From assembly GCA_022605405.1 (NCBI GenBank), contig JABYQQ010000007.1, forward strand, positions 1,550,001-1,614,000: 64,000 nt of DNA, read 5' to 3'. Both the position numbers and the translations under genes were made by a program. This DNA is from Earliella scabrosa. Lineage: Eukaryota; Basidiomycota; Agaricomycetes; Polyporales; Polyporaceae. Under the pieces are notes generated by a model. That model was not told where the DNA came from, did no database searches, and saw nothing but the letters and a program-made list of their open reading frames with translations. This document shows, one piece after another, positions 35,201 to 47,628 of the stretch (its first letter is position 1; every line of letters starts with the position of its first letter).

Positions 35201-36127
35201 ATGACGACGTCCTTTCCTGTACTGTCTTCCCCGCCAGAGATTCGCGCGCTGATCTTCAGGGACGCCGTCACGTTCGCTCATCCCCTCGTCCGCTTGAAAA
35301 CCAATGACAAGCGCGAATCTCTCGCGCCCCAGCTCGGCCTTCTCCTCGCGAGCAAGACTGTTCACGAAGAGGCCGCAGCGCTCTTCTACGAGCTGAACAC
35401 CTTCCGCTTCGTCCTGGCTATACCCCGACGAAACGGCGACCCGTACGATTCGGACGAAGACAGCGTCGTCGACAGCGACGAGTCGGACTCGGAGGATTCG
35501 CGTGACCCCCAGTCCGACCCCGAACCCAGCGCCACCACCGAGCGCACAGTCGCGGGCGCGCTTACCGTCCCGACTCGCTACCTGAACCGCCTCCGGTCGG
35601 TCATCTTCCACAAGCGGATCGCTGGATACTGGCCGAACGGGCCCCTGCGGCGGGACCGAGAGGACCTCGGGGAGGCGGAGCTCGCGCTGCTGCTGGACCG
35701 GATCGCGGCGCAGAGCGGGATCCTGGGCAGCGTGTCGATCGAGCTGCAGCGGGCGAGCTTGGTGACGTCCGTGCAGTGGGACCCGGACCCGCTCACGCTC
35801 CTGAAGGAGCTGGACGGGGGGAGCCGGTTCGGGCGGATCGTCGCGGAGAGGACGCCGGAGCTGAGGAGGCTGGAGATTTGGAAGGGGAGGAAGTGCCATG
35901 CGGAGTGGATGGAGCTCAGTGGGAGGTTCCCCGAGGGAGGGGCGGAGCGCGGGGAGGTGTACGTGCGGGAGGTCGAGGCGGGGGTGCTGGAGAGGGTCAG
36001 GGCGGGACACTTTGCGGGGGTGAAGAGCGCGAGGTACGAGCGGCGCGGGTGGGGCGAGTACGTGCAAACGCAGGGGAAAGATGCGGACCTGTTCATGAAG
36101 GAGGGGTTCGTGCTGCTGTTCACGTAA
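35201..36127 (+). CDS. Hypothetical protein with 2EXR/F-box-like N-terminus
   Basis: One exon, 308 residues from the ATG at 35201. The N-terminus (SSPPEIRALIFRDAV, then PQLGLLLASKTVHEEAAALFYELNTFRFV) has the layout of the fungal 2EXR/F-box-like family: a proline-led helix, then a conserved 'LL-x-(A/T)-(S/C)-(K/R)-x-(V/I)-x-x-E-A-x-x-(L/I)-(F/L)-Y-x-x-N-x-F' block. An acidic insert follows (DSDEDSVVDSDESDSEDS). The rest contains NRLRSVIFHKRI and LRRLEIWKGRKCHAEWMEL, typical of the strand/helix alternation after such domains. These families are large and poorly characterised in fungi; a substrate-adaptor role is only a guess. Confidence 0.65.
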   Translation: MTTSFPVLSSPPEIRALIFRDAVTFAHPLVRLKTNDKRESLAPQLGLLLASKTVHEEAAALFYELNTFRFVLAIPRRNGDPYDSDEDSVVDSDESDSEDSRDPQSDPEPSATTERTVAGALTVPTRYLNRLRSVIFHKRIAGYWPNGPLRRDREDLGEAELALLLDRIAAQSGILGSVSIELQRASLVTSVQWDPDPLTLLKELDGGSRFGRIVAERTPELRRLEIWKGRKCHAEWMELSGRFPEGGAERGEVYVREVEAGVLERVRAGHFAGVKSARYERRGWGEYVQTQGKDADLFMKEGFVLLFT

Positions 36128-36588
36128 GGACGGGGGCTGGCGGGTGCTTGGGATGATCACCGGACTGGGATGCGCAGAGGTGGATTGGTAAAGTGTACTT
36201 GTAGGAGGGTCGGGGGATTGAAGGTTCCGCGGACACTTGACCCGTTGATGGCGGCAATGAGACCAAGGGGGACGTAGTGCGGGGCCCCAGGGGCCGCCAC
36301 CGATCGCGCAGATCGTAATCTGGGCGTTGGGCGCCATGTAGTAGCCGGAAGCGCCGGCCGCGGACGTCCGGCTCCGGGTGTTTGAGTCAAGCGGACCAAT
36401 CGGAACATGGCTCATTCCGCGCGTACTTAGGCTCGCTCACCGTCGTTCGTCCCTGTTCTCCCTTGGGCGCGGTCCTCATGTCCATGCTGTCCTTCCTGCA
36501 GATGACCGGTCATCCTGCGTCCCTTCACAGCTAGCAACTCCTCGTCTTGACCCCCACACATCTGCGAAACACACCACTCGCGCCTGCC
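36128..36588. other. Spacer
   Basis: About 460 bases between two same-strand genes, containing the 3' UTR and a CT-rich promoter stretch (about 36440-36540). A frame on the opposite strand crosses it and continues antisense through the neighbour, but it is not protein-like. Confidence 0.45.
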
Positions 36589-37574
36589 ATGCTCGCGCGG
36601 TTGTCTCAGGCGGCTTCGAGGACGTTCGTGTCGACGATCGAGGTGGGCGGACCGTGTTCGGTGTCTGGGGAAGAGGGCGAGGTCCTGGTGAGTGCGTGTG
36701 TCTCTCTGTGACGAACAGCTAACCTTGACTGCGCGCACGGTAATAGAGTTTGAACGTCGAGGAGCTCTGTCAGCTCGTCCTGCCGCTCCCGCAGATTGCG
36801 TGGAGTAGGGTGTCCGACATTTGCACGCGCACGGTCGCACCTGTCTATCATGCGCTCTCCAGCACGGTGCACGACGACTTGGAGCAGCTCGCGCAACTGT
36901 TTGTGGACCTGGAGGCGTCGTCTGAACGGGAGACGTACTTTGAGGTGAGGCTTCCTCTGTCATTCTTTGCGACGTCATCGTCCGTGCGGTTCTGAGCTTG
37001 TTTGACATGGCAGCCTGCCGAGCGCGACGTTCTTCCCACTCACCTGAAGCGTTGCGAGAGCGTGGACGACTTGGCGACCTTGCCGTCCGAGTCGTCTCGT
37101 CCTGCCCGGCGATCCTCGGTCAGGGTGTGTCTTTCCTTCGTATCCCTCCACACGACCAACGCTCAACCCTGGACTGCACAATCATAGAACCCAGACCACC
37201 CGCAGGTCATTGCGAATGACGATCCGTCAATACCGACCATTGTCATCACGCCCTGTCCTTCCCTGCCACGGGAGGTGGCATGTCTCATCCCATACCAGGA
37301 CGCAGCGTTTGGGAACCGGCTGCCTGTGCCCACACATCCTGTGCTCAACGACGTCTTCCCGCCGCTCGTCGCGAAGCCGTTCCCGCTGGTGGAACGGTGG
37401 AGATACGAGGACGGGCACTGGCGTGCGCAGCTGCCGCCGGTGCAGGAGCAGATGTCAAAAGGCATGTTCTCGCGGCCCCTTTCCACGAGACGCCAGCGGG
37501 CGTTGGACGCGTCCCGCACACGCTCTATGCGCGGCCGGACTGTGTACTCGCGTACAAGCCATAGAGAAGGCTGA
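36589..37574 (+). CDS. Hypothetical protein, four exons
   Basis: Exons 36589-36687, 36747-36944, 37014-37124 and 37206-37574 encode 258 residues. The splices keep one clear frame: SLNVEELCQLVLPLPQIAW, VYHALSSTVHDDLEQLAQLF, then a disordered Ser/Arg segment, then a conserved-looking block TIVITPCPSLPREVACLIPYQ, DAAFGNRLPVPTHPVLNDVF and LVERWRYEDGHWRAQLP. The C-terminus is Arg/Ser-rich. I recognise no family. Codon usage and conserved-looking blocks argue that it is real; the exact exon ends are inferred from consensus and phase. Confidence 0.6.
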
Positions 37575-38058
37575 AGACGACCTCGTCGATCCACCACTCG
37601 GACACCTCTCACTACGTCACCTCCAAGTACCTTACATGTTCCCGTACATCTCATTCGCATTTGTCGCATCTTTATCCGCTTACTTTCGTGTACACGCCTC
37701 ATCGTTTCCACACTGTTCTGCACATATGTACCGGGTATCTAGCAATGCTATCTGTGAACCGCACACGTTGGTTGTCTGCATGCTACGCAGAGCACAGCGA
37801 AAAGCCCGAGGCTGATTGGTTCGGACAACTGTGCGCTGGTGCCTACGCACGTGTCCTGGTGATGGCTATATGCGGTGACCTCACTACGCCTCGCGGGGGC
37901 GGAGAGGGCGCTAACATCCTCCACGTATTCCATGCCCGACGCTCACCACTGGGCTCTGCACAGAGCTCGTTCATAACACATTCTCGTCCGTCCCCGTCCT
38001 TCTCCCCGCACGCGTCTCGAGCGTCTCCTCATCCTCCTGCAGGCCGCCGGGAAGACAG
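37575..38058. other. Spacer, promoter of the PH-SMP gene
   Basis: Nearly 500 bases. The last 100 are CT-rich and end in a CTGCAG just before the start codon, so a 5'-UTR intron is possible. No coding sequence was seen. Confidence 0.45.
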
Positions 38059-41000
38059 ATGTCCTTGAAAGCTCTGTTCTATGCATACGTGCTCGGCGGA
38101 CTGACATTCGTCCCCCTCGTCATCCTCGCTGCTGTCTTTTACACTATCTACACCGCCGTCCCAGTCGGCGACCCGGACCCCGACAAGCTCAGGAAGCGCG
38201 AACTCGAGCAGCGCTCGCAGGCCGAAGACACTGATCCGCCATCGACCACCTCTGCACCCTCCCCTGCCGATGTCAACGACCTGCCCAGGCCCCGGAAGGG
38301 GTGGCTCACCGTCCGCCGGACGTTCGAGGAGTCCCAGACGGATTCGTCATACGTGGACATGGTGAGGGGCTTCCTGGACTCGCGGTCCAAGGATCCGAAA
38401 CGGTCAAGGCCGAAGGATACGTGGTACGTCGCGCTAAAGGGGACAGTGCTCTACCTGTACGAGGACGAGAGCATGACCGAGTGCGAGGCGGCGATCGAGC
38501 TGAGCGGCCACGACGTCGTCATCTTCCCCGAGGGCCTCCCGGACGGCGAGCTGTATGCGAAGCGGAACGCGATCTGCCTGAAGCCAAAGGCGTCGCTGAG
38601 GGAGAAGGAGATGCCGAGCGTGACGCGGGAGATGAAGCTAGGGGAAGAGAACGTCGACGCGGTGGTTGAGGAGAAGGGCGGGAACGCGAGGCAGAAGCAG
38701 CGGGAGCGGGAGCGTGTGGCGGAGCTGGAGAGGAGGAGGGACGAGGCGAGGGAGCAGGCGATGGACACGTCCACGCCGTGGTTCATCTTCGTCCGGTCCG
38801 CAGTGGAGATGGAGGACTGGTACCTCGCTCTTGTTCACGCATCGGACAACCCTGCGAACAGCCCGACGCTGGACCCGCTCAAGCCTGTCTTCCGCCCGGA
38901 CGACATGTCGCACTTGGTCGCCACGCTCGACGAACAGCCCGACGTCATTCCGATGCGGTGGCTGAATGCGCTCCTCGGACGCGTGTTCTTCAGCTACTAC
39001 AGGACGCAGGCGCTGGAGTCGTACATCATCGGGAGGCTCATGAAGAAGATATCCAAGGTCAAGCGGCCCGCGTTCCTTACTGATATCAACGTCCGGGAGG
39101 TCAGCGTTGGAAACCGCGCGCCCACGTTCAGCAAACCGATGCTCAAGGAGCTTACCAAGGAGGGCGATGCGTCACTGGAAGTGCACGTCGCTTACAAGGG
39201 CGAAGTGCGGGTCACCGTCGAGGCCACTGCTACTATCAATCTTGGTGCACGGTTCAAGACATACGTCGTGAAGCTTGTTCTGGCTCTGGTGGTGCGTGAA
39301 ATTGAGGGTAACTTGCTCGTCAAGGTCAAGCGCCCTCCAAGCAGTCGTATCTGGTACGCGTTCACGCAGATGCCCAGGGTCGTCTTGGATGTGGAACCAG
39401 TCGTGAGCGACCGGCAAATCACATGGGGCATGATTCTGAGCACCATCGAATCCAAAGTCAAGGAGGTGGTATGTTACCTGTTACATCGTTTCCGATGCAC
39501 GGACAGTAGCGCGTTTGTCTAATCTACGACGTTTCAACAGATCTACGAATCCGTGGTGCTGCCGAACATGGATGACATCTCGTTCTTCGAGAGCTCTCAG
39601 TACGAGCACCGTGGCGGGATTTGGGCGGACGCGTCTCGTCAGGAACGGGCACCGACATTGGACGGAGAGCAACCACTATCCACCGATGACACCACAACTC
39701 CTTCCGCGCCGCCACAGGACGCTTCGAAGATCGATGGCAACGATTCACAGACACCTTCGATCCCTCGCTCCCATTCCGCGGATGAAGTCGAGAATGCCAC
39801 ATCTGGTCCTGCTACCGCTGAGCCGATGGCTCGAGCGACTACCGTGGATGCATCTACAGCAGCGGCTTTTGGCACCTCTCCTGCAACAAAGCGACGGAGT
39901 TGGTTCTCTAACGGCCAGGATGAGCCGGACGTCTTCACGGGACCCTCTTCCAATCCTCCGGTCACAGAAGAACGCGTTTCAAGGGGGCGGACGCTGGCAG
40001 CAGACGTCAAGACTGAGCGGCGCTCGAGCATGCCCAGCTTCGGTCACGACACAGAACCCCGACGAGTCTCGACCGTACCTGCCGATGACACGGGCGACGA
40101 AGGCCAGTTCCTGTCCCCGGATCCTCCAGCACGCCGCTCTCCATCACAGCATTCCCGCTCTGCCTCGTCTCGCGCTGCTTCAGTGTCCTCGTCTCATGGC
40201 GGTGATGTTTCCGACGACTCACCGGACGCTCAGATGGCGAGCTATCGGTCGAAGAGCCCCGCTCCACCTGGCAGCTCGCCCCGTCAGACGCCGACGAGCC
40301 CCAGCTCGTTCTTCCAAACTCTTAAATCGCGTGCGGGCGATAAGCAGGCGCTGAGTAATACGGCGAAGGAGGCAATGCGGAAATGGGGGGTCAATTGGGG
40401 CAACTTCCGGCGGGAGACGATGGGAAGCTCCGGTTCCGGAGGCGCCGCGTCGGGAGACGAAGGCGTACCCGATGCTGGACACGGAGACCCACGGCGCCCA
40501 GACAGCAGGTCCTCCGTCGGCCGGCCGAGCTACGCTGAGGTCCGGGCAGCGGTGGAGGAGCGGCGGGAAAGGGAGCGCGCGCCTCTGCAGGAGGCCTCGT
40601 CCCGAAGTAACCAGCCCGTTTCGGAGCCTATTCCTGTGCCGCCAAGCGGGAAAGGCAAGGAGAGGGCGGAGAGCGGTTCGCCAGGCATTGCCCGCCACGA
40701 GGCGTCCCCAGCGTCCCCGACATCCACAGGAGCTGCCGCCGCCGCGGTGGCGCGTTCAGAGTCCCCCGTCCCGCTCGAAAGGACCGACTCTCAGGTATCG
40801 GGTTCGTCGCACCACAGCGCTACACAGGTGTTGGGCATTGCACCTGAGGAGCCTGAGCGACCGTACGTGCCGGTGCGCACCCAGCCGCTCCCGCCCAAGA
40901 CGATGACCATCCCGGGCATCCATGCGAGCCACCGAGGAGAGGTCATGTCGATGGGGTACGCGCCACCGCCGCCGGCTGTCCCACAGGAACAGAAGAAGGC

Positions 41001-41589
41001 GCCGCTGCAAAGCGTGTACCGTCTGTGGAAGAACCCTGCTACTGCGAGTACACAGCAGAGCGAGCCTGCACCCGTGTCGCAGACAGGATTCACGGGGCGC
41101 GACCAGGATTCTGCGCCGGGCAATACGATCTCTGAAGGCGAAGGTGAGGCCTCGCTGCCGCCGCCGCCGCCGCCAGCAGCACCAGCACCAGCAGCTCGAC
41201 CCGTCCCTCCGCCGCTGCCCCCTCGGGCAAACTCGACGCATGTGCACACGAAGCCGGCAGAGCTCACACGACCGTCGGAGACGGACACGTCTTCGCTGTC
41301 AAGAGCATCTGCCGCGCTCCAATCGATTGCGCTGAAGGACCGGGAGAAGCGTGCGTCGCTGACCCCGCCATCGAGCACGCCGTCGTCTCCCGGACAGATC
41401 GCAGACGCTCCGAACCCGAACCCGAACCATAGTCTGCTTGATCAGAACTTGGACGTGACGGCTTCCCCTGCCTCCAGCACGCCTACTCCATCTTCGCCTC
41501 CGAGTCCACCTCCACCTTTGCTTCCGGGCCCGAACGGCCGCGGGCCGCCCCCCGCTCTCCCGCCCAGGCGACAACGGACAGCTTCGTAG
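38059..41589 (+). CDS. PH-SMP lipid-transfer protein of ER contact sites (Nvj2/TEX2-like)
   Basis: Exons 38059-39468 and 39541-41589 encode 1152 residues. Residues about 5-32 are one membrane segment ([22 protein letters not shown]), the ER anchor. A PH-like domain follows ([19 protein letters not shown] ... [18 protein letters not shown]), then an SMP domain from about residue 298 ([96 protein letters not shown]). This order is that of yeast Nvj2 and animal TEX2, which move lipids such as ceramide between the ER and other membranes. The remaining roughly 640 residues are disordered, Ser/Pro/Ala-rich, with polyproline runs near the end ([16 protein letters not shown]). This tail is much longer than in yeast. 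Confidence 0.88.
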
Positions 41590-43286
41590 AGCATGATGGC
41601 ACGTTCTGACTCGGTTCTCCGCTGTTTTTGGTCGACTTTGGCACACATTGGCATTGGCATTGATCGGATTGTACTGCATATATTCTATACTCTGCTGTCG
41701 TACTGTACCCATACATACATACACTCGAGTCATCCCCGCAATCGCACACCGCACGTTCCTCTCAGATCGTTGTCCCAATGGGGCGTTGCTCGCGGCCGTC
41801 GTCGGGTGTTGCTGAAAATCTACAGATGCTTTCTAAGCCGTCCGCGGCCGGAGCGATAGGTGCATCAAGACCCGAATGCCGTTTGAAGGTCTTGTGCGTG
41901 ACCACAGTCGGATTCTTTTAGCCTCATGGCGCAGAGAGGCGGCTTCTGACGTGATGCGACTAGTCGAGGACGTACAAAGGCGCGTGTAGTGCATGCAGGA
42001 CCGCCGCCACGCTTCGTTTCTGGGGAGCTGCTCAAGCTCGGTCGCGTCGGTGATTCGCTCGTCGACGACGCGAGGCAAACGGCGAGTATCCGCCGCTGCT
42101 AGGGAGAAATGCGGGGCCGGCGGCGCGCACGCCGCAGCGAGCTCGTCTTGTGTTCCGCATTCGTACAGACTCGAGAAGGCTTCGAATTCGTGCGCCACAA
42201 TCAGGATTTCGCAGGCACACTTGGAGGGATGCTGTGGACGCGGCCGCGCTTGACTGGATTTGGGTGATGAGTCGTGGTGTTGCGCTCCCCGAAAGCGGCG
42301 TCTGCGCACTCGAGGATGTGATAATTATCCTGCGTGGACGGGGCGTGGCGCTCTGATTGACAAGGGGGATCAGACACACGGGCGATTCGCTCGGTGGGGA
42401 CGTGTTCGGTCCATGGCAGGCGTGTTTTATTGCTCCCGAGGGGGCGAGGGCGCGCACGACGATTGCGTCCTCGAGAGGGGGGCGGGGCATGGCCATGTGG
42501 AAGCGCGTGAGGATGGCCAGCGCGGCGGGTCGCGCGCGCATTGATGAGGCCCAGGAGGAGAGAGGGGAATAGGGTTTGGAGGGGAGAGATCTGGAGATCG
42601 ATGTTCACGGGAGGATCGATGAGAGATCGGACAGAAGCTGCCTCGAGGATCGCGACATTCTCGCGGCCGAGCGCCGTCGTCCTAGCAACGGCGTCCGGTC
42701 CGTGTTCCACGGACGCCCGCATCGTCCAAGAGCCCGCCTCTCGTCTTGCGTGCAGTCACTCTGTGCACCGAGCCTGCTCCGAGCACTCAGCGAGTGCCAG
42801 TTTCGCTCGGCGCCCCGACTCGTCCAATCGATAGATTGAGACATATATTCTTCCCCTGCCTGCCCTCTGCCGTCCTCCTGTCTCAACCTGCAGCTACAGT
42901 TCCTCCGTGACCGAGCGTGGTCTTGTCGACTCGATCGTGTCTCACACTGACTTGTGTGGCTCTGGGCGATCACGCCTGCCCGCTCCAGCCAGCCGCCGCC
43001 AGACCCAAGCGCGTGTGGTCGCGTCCCGACTCCCGGGCCCCCGCCGGCGTAGCGTCAGTTTGCCAGGCGGTGCACGCGAACCCAAATCTCCAGTTAAGCT
43101 GCCACTGGGCGTGCCTGGCCGAACTCTTTTCCATATCCTGATCGCGAGGGCCCTCTTCACCTACACCTCGCGCAGGTTCCGTCTTTCGACGGCCCTCGTC
43201 CTTCTCCTTCTCCACCTCCACACTCCCGGTTGGTTTTTGTTCCTGCCTCCATTCACGACCCGTGACGTCTCGCTTCGCACACCATA
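41590..43286. other. 1.7 kb spacer
   Basis: This contains the 3' end of the PH-SMP gene (a short CATA run near 41711) and a long upstream region for the next gene. Its last 250 bases are CT-rich. Small frames on both strands look random. No gene is supported. Confidence 0.5.
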
Positions 43287-46200
43287 ATGGCCGGGCAAGA
43301 AGACTCCATGACGGGTACCCCGCAATATGACGACGTGATACACATCGCACCCGTGCAGGCCCAATCGCCCTTGTCGCCCACTTCCAGCAAGAGGTTTATC
43401 GTCGAGCCCCAGGTGCTCAATGCTGCATTAGAGGTGGAAGAGAGGAGGCCTCCAGGTGCGCCCTGTTACGCTCACGTCAAGCTCGTGCGCGAAACCTAAC
43501 GCGACAGTACCTCGTTACTGCCAATGCCATAGTACCGACCCCTTCGCCCCGCATGCCCGTCGGCGGCCTTCCTCCGCCCCCAAGACCGAACAGCCGCAAG
43601 GAGCGGCCGCCGCGATCGTCTCCGTCCTCGTCCCCCGCAACGAGTGGAGACCACTCGGCGATTATCGCGTCACAAGCCAGCTCACCGTCTCCCCTTTCGT
43701 CCCCGTATTCACCATATTCAAATTCACCAGATACGCCAAGCCAGTCGGATGGGAGTCCCACTGTGCGGCCGTCGCCGCGGCTGTCCACCATCATGCGCCC
43801 CGAGTCGCTATTGTTGAACAGCTACCGCCGACAGTCGGTGGTCGAGCCGGAGGAGCAGGATGACGCCAAGCTGGTGGAGGATCCGCCGTCGGTTTACCCG
43901 TGGTCACCCCGTGACGCGGGGGAGATGAGTTCACCGCATAGCTCGTTCCAGGGCTCGCTGCCGTCCTCTCCAGAGACGTCTGTCATGCCCGTTGACGGAT
44001 CGCGTCCGGCGCGACAGAACCGCTATCTGACAGGATTGCAGAAGATCACGAAGCTGGGGAGTAGAGCGCGGCCGTCGATGAGCATGTTCTCGGACGCGGG
44101 GGAGCGGAGCGCGAGGCGGATGAGCGACGCGGACCTGGACACGAGGAACCGGGCGACGAAGAAGGGGAGCGGCGGGAGCGAGGACCTGTCGTCGCGCTAC
44201 CGGCGGATGCTGGACAAGGGGGTGAAGACGGCGGGGGATTTGATACTGATTAAGCCGTCTTCGAGCGTGCCCAGCTCGCCAATCTCGCCGTCGGTGAAAA
44301 GTAGGTGGTTTCCATGGATGTATATTGTGCGCAGGAGCGTTGTGCCGATCGTTGCTGGGTGTTGTTGCAGGCGCTGGGCTGGTGCCCATTGAACACGGCG
44401 GCGGATCACGAGCAGGACCCGGGCCTGGTTTCAGCACGAGCGGAGTGCGATCACCATCAGCGACGAGGCGGTCGGCTGTCGCAACAACACGCCCTCCGTC
44501 CCAGACTCGGAATCAGCCCAGGGGCAGCCCCGTCGCCCCCTCCAGTCCCTCGCCACGCGCCTGGCTTTCCCACGCCAGGCAGCCCTCGGACTTGTCTTCA
44601 TCGACCTCGCACTCGCACTCGCACCCGGCCACCTTCTCCCCCGCCCCCGCCTCCGACTCCTCCCACGAGCCCTCCTCTGTCCCGACAGAGCCCCGCATCT
44701 CCATCTCGTCGACCATATACCCCTCGTCCTCTAATATCCACTCGTTCGATATTGCTCGCTCGCCCTCTAACCCCATGCCCGCCATGAGCCCCGACCGCGA
44801 ATCTTTCATCGACCTCGCATCTCCTACCTTCTCGCCCATGGCGGCCGAGTTTTCGTTCAACACCAAGCCCCTGGCGGCCCAGTCTATGCTCACCGAACAG
44901 TCTATCCCTCCCTCCGCAAGCTACAGTCACCGCCCTCACCGAGGCCAGTCCTCGTCGCGATCTTCATCCCCGCAGCGTTCGAACGCGTCAAAACCCGTTC
45001 TTCCGCGTCTCGTCGCACCCGCCGGGCCCGAGAAGCCGCCAGTTCCCACCGCGCCGAAGCCTGATTTCAGTTATCGGTCGCGGTCCGGGAACAGACTCTC
45101 GCCACAGACCAAGAAGGCGAGTCCGCTGCACCACTTTGCGTCCGACCTTGATCCCGCACTGCCCACGTTCTCCACCGCAAACGCGCTCACGCCCCAGGAG
45201 CGCGCGGCGGGCATCCGCACGACGCGGAAGCTCGCACAGGTGTTCGGGCAGCCGCCTGGGGTGCCGGGGGCATCGCCCGTGTCGCCTGCGTCGGCGCAGG
45301 AGCTCGAGGTCGGGAACGGGTGCATGCCGATCCCGGGCCCGCTCGCGCTGAATTTGAGTGCGAAGCGGCGGCAGCAGCACCGGCCGGCGGCATCCATGTC
45401 CGATGACGCGACGCCTGTGCACGAGCCCGTCGCCTCGGCCGGCGGATCGGTCTGGCCGCCGCCGGACGGCACCCGCTATCTCTCCCTCGCCCCCCGCCGC
45501 CACTCGGCGCCGCTCAGCCCCGACGACCTCTCCTTTCTCTCCTCCTCCCGCCGCCAGAGCACCGACTCGTCCTCGACCGCCTCGCGCGCCGCCCACCCCG
45601 AGACGGACGCGTCCTCGGTCATCGACATCGGCCCCGCGCAGGGCGGCGACTCGGCGAGCTCCGCCAAGAGCCGGCGCAAGAGGACAGGCGCGGGACCGGG
45701 GTCGCCGATGTCGTTCATAGACCTGTCTGATGAGGAGGCGGGGAACGACAGCGTGTCGGAGGTGCTCGTCGAGACGCCGAAAGCGTCCCGGGGACGGCAT
45801 CCGTTCTCGTCCACAGCCTCGATTGCAGACAGCGTCTCGTCTGAGCAGCTCGCGGAGGAAGAGCGCCGTCGCAAGCGTGAAAAGCTCGCGAAGCTACACC
45901 GCTTCCTTGGTTCTCGTGTCCCCCCTCACCTCGTCCTCGGCCCCCTCGAAGAGGGCACCCCGCTCCCGCCGCCCGCGTTCTCCCCCGACGACGACGAGTC
46001 CGACATCCGCAAGGTCAAGATGAGGAGACGCAGGAGCAGCTCTGCCGCCGAGTTTTCCCGCACCTGGTCCGACGACATTGACAGGCTCAAGGAGGAGCTC
46101 AATGAGCGCGAGAAGGCGATCAATGTCCGTCGCGCGGTGAAAATGGAGAAGGTACGTGCTTAATGTTTTCTTGCGCCCAGCCCCGGCCACCACACGTCCT

Positions 46201-47195
46201 CCGTGAAGCCCTGCCCCTGCATGCTAATCATATCCATTCCGACCACACACACACAGATGTTCGGCGTCGCCCCTCCGCAGACGCTCTACCACACCCGCGC
46301 CCCCGTCGGGTCCTCACCAAACATATCTATCATCCGGCAACCGTCTCCCTCTCTCAAAAACACTCCCAGGAGCCCCGCAACCCCTCCCTTCCGCTTCACG
46401 ACTGCGGGGCCTTCGTCTAAGGCGAAGACCAAGAAGCGCCCAGGGACGGGCGACTCCTCTAAACCCCTTATGGACGACTCCCTTCACGACAATATTGGTC
46501 TCTTGGATGTCAGCCAGTCATCCGTGTACATGCATTACCGCCACTCGTTGAACTCCCTTAACGACATCATAGACAGGGTAAGCAGTCTAACCGTGTGCCC
46601 ATGTGGCGTCCGTTCTCACACGGCGCTCTCACAGGACGACAGGGAGTCCCTCGCGGAGCTCCACGACTACCTAACGGGGGATCATTACAAGACGGGCGAC
46701 CAGTACGACTACCAGTTCGCGGTGCCTGCCGCCTCGAGCTCAAACGCGAACAGCGCTGCGAACGCAGCCGCATCTCCTCTGCTTGATGAGTTCTCGGTCA
46801 CCACGCCAACGAGCAAGTCCGAGCGCCGGCGGTCCCTCCCGTCGCGCGTGTCGATCGCCTCGTTCTCGTCCGAGATCAGCATGCTCGTCGCCGGCGCCGC
46901 CCCGACGCCGATGGAGCCCTCGTTCCAGCAGCGCCGCCGCCGCGCCGCGAAGCTGACCAACTTCTTTGGCGTCAACTACCGCGACCTCATGAGCGAGATC
47001 CTGGAGAGCATCGAGAAGGGCCTCGAGGAGGAGCGCGGAAAGGGCACGCTCAAGCCCGACGAGGTCAAGGTGCGTGTCCTGATCTGAGCTGATTGATGTT
47101 CGTGTTCGATTGCTCATGCGCTTCTCTCCGTCTTGCAGGATCTCCAGCAGAAGCTCGTGTCGCTCAAGACGAAGCGGAACAGCCTCTCGCGATGA
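43287..47195 (+). CDS. Hypothetical 1176-residue low-complexity protein with conserved helical C-terminus
   Basis: Six exons: 43287-43455, 43533-44300, 44371-46151, 46257-46577, 46635-47069 and 47139-47195. Acceptor 43532 is chosen because it alone keeps the downstream frame (RRPPGVPTPSPR). Most of the protein is Ser/Pro/Arg-rich and disordered, with clusters of probable phosphorylation sites. More ordered parts are QNRYLTGLQKITKLG, SSRYRRMLDKGVKTAGDLILIK, a basic coiled coil (EEERRRKREKLAKLHRFLGSRVPPHLVLG), SDDIDRLKEELNEREKAINV, and the C-terminal block AAKLTNFFGVNYRDLMSEILESIEKGL followed by KDLQQKLVSLKTKR. The family is not recognised. The layout suggests a cytoskeletal or cell-polarity scaffold, which is inference only. 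Confidence 0.72.
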
Positions 47196-47628
47196 GCGCC
47201 GCCATGTGTGTTGGCCCCTTCGCATGTACCTCCCATCTCCACGCCCCGGCCTGGCCTGGCCTGCCTGTCTCATCTACGCATCTACGCACCTACGCATCTT
47301 TCACGACTCTCTCATGGGACCATTGTGTGTCTGTGTCGTGTGCTCGGACTTATTGTATATATAGCATATCATCGCCTGTAATCGTGGCTTTGCGGCCAGC
47401 GCAGCGCGCTCCCCCGCACGCCGACCATGCATTCCTACGTAGATTATTGTGTACATTGTAATCATGACATGTTGCCCGGAGAACGCGAGGCTGGTAGCTA
47501 GTGTGAGACCCGAGAAGTGAAGTGGTGGAAGATGAGACATGGCAGCGATGAGGAGTGTCTGAACCGTCCGAGAAGGGAGGATGAGAGGTGGTGGAGAAAC
47601 AATGATGAGAGAACGAACATGCAAGCGT
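47196..47628. other. Convergent 3' spacer
   Basis: About 430 bases between two converging stop codons, with T-rich sequence and a TATATATA run near 47355. It presumably holds both polyadenylation regions. Confidence 0.5.

Noticed and set aside
35096..36415. 439-codon minus-strand frame antisense to the 35201 gene
   Set aside because: It mirrors the GC-biased third positions of the sense gene, and its composition (Arg/Pro/Leu runs) is typical of antisense shadows.
44988..45800. 270-codon minus-strand frame inside the 43287 gene
   Set aside because: An Arg/Gly-rich shadow of the large sense exon with no motif.
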